In this document: positions 1 to 5,508 of the stretch, piece by piece
How the letters are laid out: each line of letters starts with the position of its first letter
Numbering within the stretch: position 1 is the stretch's first letter
Assembly (NCBI GenBank): GCA_018676385.1
Contig: JABHEX010000188.1
Coordinates: 1-5,673 of the forward strand
DNA: 5,673 nt
Direction: 5' to 3'
Source: Akkermansiaceae bacterium
GTDB lineage: Bacteria; Verrucomicrobiota; Verrucomicrobiia; Verrucomicrobiales; Akkermansiaceae
The notes under the pieces: generated by a model
What the model was told of the DNA's origin: nothing
Seen by the model: the letters and a program-made list of their open reading frames with translations, nothing else
The model's database searches: none
Program-made: the position numbers and the translations under genes

Positions 1-17
1 CCGAATCCCATCCATTG

Positions 18-1043
18 ATGGCAAAGCTCTGTCAAACGCTAAAAAGTCAGCCTAAGCGAATTGTGTTCCCAGATGGTGAGGATATTCGTGTGCTGCGCGT
101 GGCCGCTCGTATGGTCGCCATGGAGATCGGGGTGCCCATTTTATTGGGAAATAAAAAAAGGATCGAGACAATGGCGAGCGAAAAAAATATTAACATGTCC
201 TTTGTCAGCGTGATAAATCCGAGGGATTCTTGCGAAATTGATCTTTTTGAGAGCAGGCTTAAAAAAATGTCGCGCTATCGTAATAAGAATATCGATAACC
301 CACGCGAACTAATCACGAGACCACATAATTTCGCCGCAATGATGATTCAGTATGGGCACGCTGATGGCATTGTGGCCGGTAATTTATCATCTCCAGCTGT
401 AGTATTTCGTGCTGCCATCTCGATGATAAAACCGCTTCCTGGTGTAGAAAAAGTCTTTGGAGTCTCGGTTCTTGTGGCACCTCATCTACCGCACTTCGGG
501 CAGGACGGCTTTCTATTAATGGCAGATTGTGGCGTGATCCCAGAACCGAATGTTAAAGAGCTCGCCACAATCGCAGTAGAAACTGGAAAACTCGCGCAGC
601 ACTTTCTTGGACGACCTGCTCGCGTAGCAATGCTTAGCCACTCAACCAAAGGTAGTGCAGGCACCAGGCAGGCAAAGCAAATAGCAGCCGCTAGTGAACT
701 GGCACACCAGCGTGCATATACTGAAAATATCGAGATGCAAATCGATGGTGAAATTCAAGCTGATGTAGCACTCGATGCTGCCGCAGCCGAGGTGAAACTG
801 CCTGATCAAGCCGTGCTTCATCCTGCCGACGTATTGGTCTTTCCTAATCTTGATGCTGGACACATCGCCCTTAAACTTTTGCAACACGTAGGAGGTGCCC
901 AGAGCTACGGCCAGCTTATTCTGGGGTTAGCGCGCCCCTCTGCCCAGGTAACGCTCACCGTGACCGAAGACAGGCTGTTAGGAACAGCCATCCTAGTGGG
1001 CGCAGAGGCGATCAAATTCAACAACCTGCATCTAGAGCATTAA
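18..1043 (+). CDS. Phosphate acetyl/butyryl-transferase family protein (Pta-like), N-terminus uncertain
   Basis: Family: enzymes that interconvert acyl-CoA and acyl phosphate in the cytoplasm, usually paired with acetate kinase; no kinase gene is visible here. Numbering from the TTG at 15: the N-terminal PKRIVFPDGED motif (13-23), ADGIVAG (116-122), the substrate-arginine region with Arg132, LSHSTKGSAG (207-216), DGEIQADVA (244-252) and VLVFPNLDAGHI (273-284) all match short Pta proteins, as does the length near 340 residues. The usual C-terminal PVNDLSRG-type motif is replaced by RPSAQVTLTV (307-316), so the catalytic Ser-Arg pair is absent and phosphotransacetylase activity is doubtful. I place the start at the ATG at 18, but a TTG (15) precedes it, there is no Shine-Dalgarno sequence, and the frame is open to base 3. 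The gene could therefore start outside the window, or this could be the C-terminal domain of a larger protein such as a MaeB-type malic enzyme or long Pta. Family call secure; exact substrate not. Confidence 0.85.
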   Translation: MAKLCQTLKSQPKRIVFPDGEDIRVLRVAARMVAMEIGVPILLGNKKRIETMASEKNINMSFVSVINPRDSCEIDLFESRLKKMSRYRNKNIDNPRELITRPHNFAAMMIQYGHADGIVAGNLSSPAVVFRAAISMIKPLPGVEKVFGVSVLVAPHLPHFGQDGFLLMADCGVIPEPNVKELATIAVETGKLAQHFLGRPARVAMLSHSTKGSAGTRQAKQIAAASELAHQRAYTENIEMQIDGEIQADVALDAAAAEVKLPDQAVLHPADVLVFPNLDAGHIALKLLQHVGGAQSYGQLILGLARPSAQVTLTVTEDRLLGTAILVGAEAIKFNNLHLEH

Positions 1044-1097
1044 GTCAACGAGCAGCACAGGCTATTCAGGGGGTCCTTTTTCCGAGTATCTTGATAA

Positions 1098-1126
1098 GTG
1101 CCTGAACTTCTGTGAGGGGTGCCTGA
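1098..1126. repeat. Pair of 8-base direct repeats GTGCCTGA, 21 bases apart
   Basis: GTGCCTGA occurs at 1098-1105 and again at 1119-1126, start-to-start spacing 21 bases, or two helical turns. The second copy fills the space between the GAGGGG site and the ATG at 1128. Such same-face direct repeats can be operator half-sites, but two 8-mers in one gap may also be chance. Confidence 0.35.
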
Positions 1127-1127
1127 C

Positions 1128-1256
1128 ATGTTTTACCAGCACAGTAGTAGGCAGTTGTTTTTGTATTCTTGGGTTTTAGGCAAGTGCACAAGCATCAACT
1201 ATCTCAACGGCCAAGTGGTTAAGTCTGCCGCTTACTCATTAACCTCCTCCGCATGA
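1128..1256 (+). CDS. Possible small ORF, 42 residues, unknown function
   Basis: This short ATG-to-TGA frame sits in the gap between the Pta-like gene and the exported-protein gene. It begins MFYQHSSRQL, ends AYSLTSSA, and contains a moderately hydrophobic start (FLYSWVLG, residues 11-18) but no convincing membrane segment or known domain. Support: GAGGGG at 1114-1119 lies 8 bases before the ATG, a better ribosome-binding site than those of the larger neighbours, and an in-frame stop at 1113-1115 fixes the 5' limit. Against it: the length is within what chance allows, I recognise no homologue, and part of it (around 1206-1222) resembles a tRNA D-arm by chance. It could be a real small protein, a leader peptide, a decayed gene or nothing. 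Confidence 0.25.
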   Translation: MFYQHSSRQLFLYSWVLGKCTSINYLNGQVVKSAAYSLTSSA

Positions 1257-1263
1257 AGTTGAT

Positions 1264-1284
1264 TGATATCTGTTATAGATATCA
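1264..1284. repeat. Perfect 8-bp inverted repeat with 5-base loop
   Basis: Arms TGATATCT (1264-1271) and AGATATCA (1277-1284) pair perfectly around the loop GTTAT. The hairpin begins 8 bases after the TGA of the possible small ORF. No T-run follows (GTGTGG comes next), so it is not a standard intrinsic terminator. The AT-rich arms fit either a dyad operator for a dimeric regulator or an RNA hairpin. Confidence 0.5.
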
Positions 1285-1384
1285 GTGTGGCGATCACGAA
1301 TGCATTGATGCACATAACAACCACGGCAAACAGGATACATAGATGCACAAGAAAAAGACTTAATTAACCCAATGTGACAGCTTG

Positions 1385-1412
1385 TTGTGGTCAACGAACT
1401 CGCTTGAATAAT
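1385..1412 (+). promoter_or_regulatory. Weak sigma70-like promoter candidate upstream of the exported-protein genes
   Basis: TTGTGG (1385-1390, 3/6 to TTGACA) and AATAAT (1407-1412, 5/6 to TATAAT) are separated by 16 bases. They would start transcription near 1419, giving a leader of about 60 bases before the ATG at 1479. A nearby TATGAT (1416-1421) is an alternative -10 without a good -35. The match is modest and the sigma preference of this organism is unknown. Confidence 0.25.
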
Positions 1413-1478
1413 CGGTATGATAGATACCACTGAGATTTTTTGCTTTATGGAGGCTGCCTGGGGAGGCATCGTCTACAT

Positions 1479-1991
1479 ATGAAACAATTTGTGATCTTGT
1501 TCGCTCTTATAACTCCGACTCTAGTTTTTGCGGGTGGTAAAAAGACTCCCCCAGCCTCATTATCCTTTCACATCGAAGGCTCAGCTCAGGAAGGTCCTAA
1601 ATTTGTCCGAAAGGTTAAAACATTGGCTGGTGAAAAACACTTCCGAAAGTCACCTGAAATAAGCACCAGAGATATTATTGCGTTTAGTCCTTTTCCCGCA
1701 GACGACAAAAAAACCTACGGCCTAATTTTGCAGCTCAATAAGATAGCAAAGCGTCGGCTATTTACATCGACAGCCACCAATCGGGGAAAGTTACTACTTA
1801 CACTAATGAATGGTCAGGCTATGGGTGTAGTGCGCGTCGATAAACCCGTGAATGACGGAATACTTGTTATCTGGAGCGGCGTAACCCTGAAAGAAGTCAG
1901 ACAATACGATCTGCTTTTACCTAGAATCGGTGAGGACGAGAAAAAGTGGAAAACTCGAGTCAAGGAGGCTAAGAAAAATTTAAAGAACTAG
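1479..1991 (+). CDS. Small exported protein with SecD-P1-like segment, function unknown
   Basis: A 170-residue protein with a clear Sec signal peptide: MKQ, a hydrophobic core (residues 4-16) and a signal-peptidase-I site after VFA (18), so the mature protein should be in the periplasm. Residues about 62-150 contain DIIAFSPFPADD, then GLILQLNKIAKRRL, TSTATNRGKLLL, NGQAMGVVRV, DKPVNDGILVIW and SGVTLKEV. The order (extended strand, helix beginning with a small/basic stretch, NRGK, strand with an NG turn, strand, then T-L-x-E helix) recalls the head of the SecD periplasmic P1 domain, but this is a pattern impression, not a proven homology. The C-terminus is very lysine-rich. Start: the ATG at 1479 is chosen over an in-frame TTG at 1440 because the signal peptide begins there; GGGAGG at 1461-1466 lies 12 bases upstream, slightly far. 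It shares a probable operon with the M23 peptidase 18 bases downstream. I recall similar unnamed proteins in Verrucomicrobia. Confidence 0.8.
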   Translation: MKQFVILFALITPTLVFAGGKKTPPASLSFHIEGSAQEGPKFVRKVKTLAGEKHFRKSPEISTRDIIAFSPFPADDKKTYGLILQLNKIAKRRLFTSTATNRGKLLLTLMNGQAMGVVRVDKPVNDGILVIWSGVTLKEVRQYDLLLPRIGEDEKKWKTRVKEAKKNLKN

Positions 1992-2009
1992 CCATACATA
2001 CTTTCCAAC

Positions 2010-3083
2010 TTGTACCCCAATACAGTGCAAGCATTAACATGCATTCTTTTGATGTTCGCTGCGGTATTTACTGCGAATCAAACCTCTGCCCAAAAACCTG
2101 CCGCCACAAATCAGCATAACATAATTCTACCTACAGATAACGAACACATCTTTCTAGGCGATAGCGAAAATTTTTATATGTTCGTTTATAGGCAATTTGA
2201 GGGTGTGTCTTCTAAACCATGGACCGCCGGTAAATACGGATTCGTGAGAAACATAAAACGCACTGAAGACGGCTTAATCGGCACTCGTTTTCACGAGGGC
2301 ATTGATATTAAACCACTCCATCGTGACCGTTCTAACAGACCGCTCGATGGAATCAAGGCCATTGCGGCAGGTACTGTTGCCTATACGAATACTAGCTCAG
2401 CACGAAGTAATTATGGCAAATACATTGTCATTGAGCATCATTGGAGCTGCGGTCCGATTTATAGCCTCTACGCACACCTATCTAAACTGTCTGTTCAACA
2501 GGGCCAACAAGTTACTCAAGGGCAAACGATTGGCCAAATGGGTTACACCGGATCTGGCCTCAATCGAGAACGATCACATCTGCATTTAGAGCTCAACTTA
2601 ATGATCAATAAGCAATTCAACGAATGGCAAATGAGGCATCGATTGGGGAAAAACTACCACGGGATGCATAACGGCATGAACATGGCTGGGCTTGATATCG
2701 CCGCATTTTATATCGCTCAAAGACGTGATAGCTCATTGACAATACCTCGTTTTGTAAAGTCACAACAGGTTTATTACAAGGTAACAATACCTCGAACAGG
2801 CATCGAAAAGATCATGGACATTCTGGCACGTTACCCATGGCTTAATCATGATGCTGAAACATCAAAGTCGCCATCTTGGGAAATTTCACTCACAGCCTCG
2901 GGCTTCCCCGTCTCCATATTACCCAGCCAACGAATTGTAGATTCTCCTATAATATCATCCGTTAAAAAATGCCAATCCAAGCACAGCTATCACACTAAAG
3001 GTTTAGTGCTAGGCAATGGCTACAGAGCATCCCTGAGCGACAGAGGTAAACGATTTATCGAGCTGCTTACTGGCAACTACTAA
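2010..3083 (+). CDS. Exported M23 (LytM-type) metallopeptidase with C-terminal extension
   Basis: A probable periplasmic peptidoglycan endopeptidase. Residues about 8-27 form a hydrophobic signal core ending in TSA before Gln28, a signal-peptidase-I site, although the n-region lacks Lys/Arg. The M23 domain spans roughly 74-195: zinc ligands His95 and Asp99 (FHEGIDI), the catalytic-type His156 in YAHLSKL, and His190/His192 in SHLHLEL, so every key residue is present and activity is expected. The segment before it (PTDNEHIFLGDSENFY, 41-56, and KYGFVRN, 75-81) resembles Verrucomicrobial M23 proteins as I remember them. Residues about 225-357 are an extension with no domain I recognise, carrying a TIPR motif twice (244-247, 259-262). 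The start is uncertain: TTG at 2010 has no Shine-Dalgarno site, GTG at 2025 and ATG at 2052 are alternatives, and an in-frame TAG, the stop of the upstream gene, bounds it at 1989-1991. Translational coupling to the upstream gene is likely. Confidence 0.93.
   Translation: MYPNTVQALTCILLMFAAVFTANQTSAQKPAATNQHNIILPTDNEHIFLGDSENFYMFVYRQFEGVSSKPWTAGKYGFVRNIKRTEDGLIGTRFHEGIDIKPLHRDRSNRPLDGIKAIAAGTVAYTNTSSARSNYGKYIVIEHHWSCGPIYSLYAHLSKLSVQQGQQVTQGQTIGQMGYTGSGLNRERSHLHLELNLMINKQFNEWQMRHRLGKNYHGMHNGMNMAGLDIAAFYIAQRRDSSLTIPRFVKSQQVYYKVTIPRTGIEKIMDILARYPWLNHDAETSKSPSWEISLTASGFPVSILPSQRIVDSPIISSVKKCQSKHSYHTKGLVLGNGYRASLSDRGKRFIELLTGNY
2739..2794 (+). repeat. 11-base direct repeat within the M23 peptidase gene
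   Basis: ACAATACCTCG occurs at 2739-2749 and 2784-2794, 45 bases (15 codons) apart and in frame. Both encode the middle of a TIPR tetrapeptide in the C-terminal extension. It may reflect a small internal duplication or two similar beta-strands; the flanking codons differ. Confidence 0.5.
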
Positions 3084-3126
3084 TCAAGTAAAGGGTAAGA
3101 AAGACTGCTCGAGCTAATCATCTCCA
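3084..3126. other. Short convergent intergenic spacer without a clear terminator
   Basis: The stops of the peptidase (plus) and kinase (minus) genes are separated by 43 bases. The only symmetry is the loopless palindrome GCTCGAGC (3107-3114), with no T-run on either side, so no intrinsic terminator can be called. Transcription from each side may run into the other gene or end by Rho. Confidence 0.5.
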
Positions 3127-5508
3127 TCACGGCTCTTCGCGCAGAGCCTGCATAGTGTTGTTCCAGCGTGCTCTAAAGTTACGATTCTCATTGGCAAGTT
3201 TGCCGGCGGCTAACTTTGCCTTGTCTGTCATACCTGTAAGCCATGCGAAGCAAATTGCCTGCTCAGTACGACGCTGTCCAACGAGAGTCGATAGCGTCTG
3301 ACTAAATGCTCTCTGATGAATAGATAATACACTGCTGGGCGAAATCCTCGCCCATGGGACAAAGGTTTCGCCTGCAGCATCCTGAAGTGTTAGCCCTCCA
3401 GACTTGGAATTGACGATACGCTGATATTTTTTCCCATCGTTACCCACCAAATCAATCTTCACACCTATATCAGGAATAACTTCCTCAAGAGTCTTCAAAA
3501 ACGTGTCAGCTGAATCAGATAAATAAACCAAGGAATCACGTTCATTTTCGTCATGTTTTTTATTGATAACCATATCACGCAAAAGTTCAGACGCTTCTGT
3601 AAACTTTGCCTGAGTAACCAGTGTCCTGAACTTCAGCTTGGCATCATCGTAAGCAGGAGCCTTCCTCTCAACAATGCTCTCTTGGGACGTAATATGCTTT
3701 AAATGCTTAATATGACGGTGTAATCTAAGCTGCGATGTTCGCACGTGCGAGCGGGATCGGCCGAGAGTTTGAATAGAATTCAACAAATTATTAAGTTCAC
3801 TTATTTTGCGACGTGAGCTCTCAATATCCTCAGGTAACTGCATAGCTCTATGGGGCATGAGCCGCTCATAATCAACGAGGTAACGCCCCGCAATTTGGCG
3901 GTAAACAAGCAGTGGGCTCCCGCGTGGCAATCGGTATTTTTTCACCATCCGAAACACTGGAACAGCTCGATCCATAACGCCCATTTCCCAGTTTTTCAAT
4001 GCTACCGCCATTAGGTAAACTATACCCATGCTACCCTTGGTTTCGCCCACCTCACTGATCACACCCTGAGACAACAACTGTCCACTAAGCTTATAGACAT
4101 CTTCAGTAGCCGCGACACCCTTGTTAGTCATATGCTGAATTACCTCATTTGTAATGTTCGTTGCGTCGGCGGGTTTACCCTCTAGCCACGCCGCAATCAC
4201 CGCCTCGATTCCGGCCCATGAGGCATTAGGCTCCCGAACTACAGGATCATTCATCATCTTCAAAAAAATCTTTCGCGCGTTATCATACTCATGCCGCCCA
4301 AGACAGGCATGCGATCTACTGATCATCATTGCTATCTTCTGTGCATCCTCTGGATTATATGTCCCCTCAGGCTCTTTGTCATCTAATACAACATTACTTA
4401 CGTAACCAGTAGACATAGCACCATCGCCCTTATTATTGGTATAAATCACAATAGCAACAGCGGCAAAAAGAAGTCCAACAGCACCAGAAAAAACCAGCTT
4501 TAGTACACCGGATCTCTTTTTAATACGTCGCTGTGCACGATCACGACTATGAATAGGCTCAGAAACACCCTGCCGCTGAGTTGCCTCTCGAGCCAACTGC
4601 AGAGCCTCATCCATTTTTTTGTATGTCTCAAATCGGTCTTCCGGCTCCAAGGCCATTGCCTTGTCGACTAAATAACAGGTCTCTGCTTTCAACCAAGGAG
4701 CAACCTCTGCAAGGGGAAGCACACTATCCTTGGCACTCCTAACAGCCTTAGTCGTTTTCACCTCACCGGAGATGGGCGGACGACCAGATAATATGTGATA
4801 CAGAGTAGCCCCAAGAGCATAAATATCACTTCGAAAATCCTCCTCGCGCCCGTCGAGAGCCTCTGGCGGAACGTAATAAGGAGTTGCCCAAATTTCATCA
4901 GCCTTGACCGTGCCGCCTTGGGTAACCAACGCCAGCCCAAAGTCGACAATTTTAACATTACCAGAGGCATCAAAAAGAATATTGCCAGGTTTGACATCCC
5001 GGTGAATCAACCCTGCAATTTTTGCCGCTCTTAGACCATCGATAATCTCAGCTGCCATAGGTAAAACATCATTTTCGCTAAGCGCATCCTTACGTGCTAT
5101 CTTTTGCTCCAAGCTCTCGCCAGTAACCATTTCCATAGCAATGTAATAATGCCCCCAGGCATTACCTACGGTAAATACACGCACAATATGTGGATGACTA
5201 ATTGCAGCAGTGATAAGCGCCTCTTGTTCAAACCGCTCTACCCTAACAGGGTCTCCCGAATAGTCTTCATTCAATAACTTAATCGCAACATCTCTTTTTA
5301 GCGTGACGTCGCGCGCACTAAAAACTTTACTCATCCCACCTACAGCGTGCCGGCCGGTCAACACATAATGGCCAAGCTCGCACTTAACACGCGTATGTTG
5401 ACCACAATCTGGACAAGCTACATTTGTATATGGGCTAATCGATGTGATATCCATCTGGCAACCACATGAGTTACAATGAGCCACGTGTAGATCAGGTGCG
5501 CTGTTCAT
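3127..5508 (-). CDS. Membrane-anchored Ser/Thr protein kinase with N-terminal zinc ribbon and large C-terminal extracytoplasmic region
   Basis: A 793-residue Hanks-type kinase. Residues 12-35 form a CxxC-x16-CxxC zinc ribbon (Cys12, 15, 32, 35; extra Cys17 and Cys43). The kinase domain spans about 48-308: a variant glycine loop AVGGMSKVF (55-63), VAIK with Lys77, helix-C Glu96, HRDVKPGN (169-176; Asp171 catalytic), DFG (189-191), ATPYYVPPE (208-216), SDIYALG (227-233) and Arg292. All catalytic residues are present. A basic stretch (327-332) precedes one membrane helix at about 336-357, giving a cytoplasmic kinase and an outside C-terminus. The tail has helical, TPR-like stretches (about 386-445 and 618-650), a basic His-rich linker (about 583-605) and a probable beta-rich module (about 680-735). 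No PASTA repeats are seen. The ATG at 5508 starts just before the zinc ribbon; only a poor ribosome-binding site is visible. The gene converges on the M23 gene with 43 bases between stops. Substrates are unknown; the architecture matches PVC-group kinases I know. Confidence 0.96.
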   Translation of the reverse strand: MNSAPDLHVAHCNSCGCQMDITSISPYTNVACPDCGQHTRVKCELGHYVLTGRHAVGGMSKVFSARDVTLKRDVAIKLLNEDYSGDPVRVERFEQEALITAAISHPHIVRVFTVGNAWGHYYIAMEMVTGESLEQKIARKDALSENDVLPMAAEIIDGLRAAKIAGLIHRDVKPGNILFDASGNVKIVDFGLALVTQGGTVKADEIWATPYYVPPEALDGREEDFRSDIYALGATLYHILSGRPPISGEVKTTKAVRSAKDSVLPLAEVAPWLKAETCYLVDKAMALEPEDRFETYKKMDEALQLAREATQRQGVSEPIHSRDRAQRRIKKRSGVLKLVFSGAVGLLFAAVAIVIYTNNKGDGAMSTGYVSNVVLDDKEPEGTYNPEDAQKIAMMISRSHACLGRHEYDNARKIFLKMMNDPVVREPNASWAGIEAVIAAWLEGKPADATNITNEVIQHMTNKGVAATEDVYKLSGQLLSQGVISEVGETKGSMGIVYLMAVALKNWEMGVMDRAVPVFRMVKKYRLPRGSPLLVYRQIAGRYLVDYERLMPHRAMQLPEDIESSRRKISELNNLLNSIQTLGRSRSHVRTSQLRLHRHIKHLKHITSQESIVERKAPAYDDAKLKFRTLVTQAKFTEASELLRDMVINKKHDENERDSLVYLSDSADTFLKTLEEVIPDIGVKIDLVGNDGKKYQRIVNSKSGGLTLQDAAGETFVPWARISPSSVLSIHQRAFSQTLSTLVGQRRTEQAICFAWLTGMTDKAKLAAGKLANENRNFRARWNNTMQALREEP

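Noticed and set aside
1120..1162. Possible terminator: TGCCT paired with AGGCA followed by T-rich GTTGTTTTT
   Set aside because: The stem is only 5 bp with a 24-base loop and would lie within the small ORF; too weak for an intrinsic terminator of the Pta-like gene.
1206..1240. tRNA-like D-arm sequence (GGCCAAGTGGTTAAG)
   Set aside because: It resembles the conserved D-arm of a tRNA, but the anticodon stem does not pair, no T-arm (GTTCGAATC-like) follows, and no acceptor stem is found. At most a decayed fragment or chance.
1277..1330. Minus-strand peptide containing CIRDR, which can mark sequencing-adapter read-through
   Set aside because: The DNA does not match the transposase adapter sequence that gives that peptide; the similarity is coincidental.
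1239..1469. Minus-strand 76-residue open frame across the gap
   Set aside because: Composition looks random (many Ser, Cys, Ile), no ribosome-binding site is visible, it overlaps the leader of the exported-protein gene, and no family is recognised.
2302..2589. 95-residue plus-strand frame inside the M23 gene
   Set aside because: Shadow of the peptidase in another frame; the peptidase frame carries all the family motifs.
4154..4405. Plus-strand frame opposite the kinase tail
   Set aside because: Antisense shadow without a ribosome-binding site or recognisable protein features.
4758..4997. 79-residue minus-strand frame inside the kinase gene
   Set aside because: Shadow frame overlapping the conserved kinase catalytic core; no independent motif or start signal.
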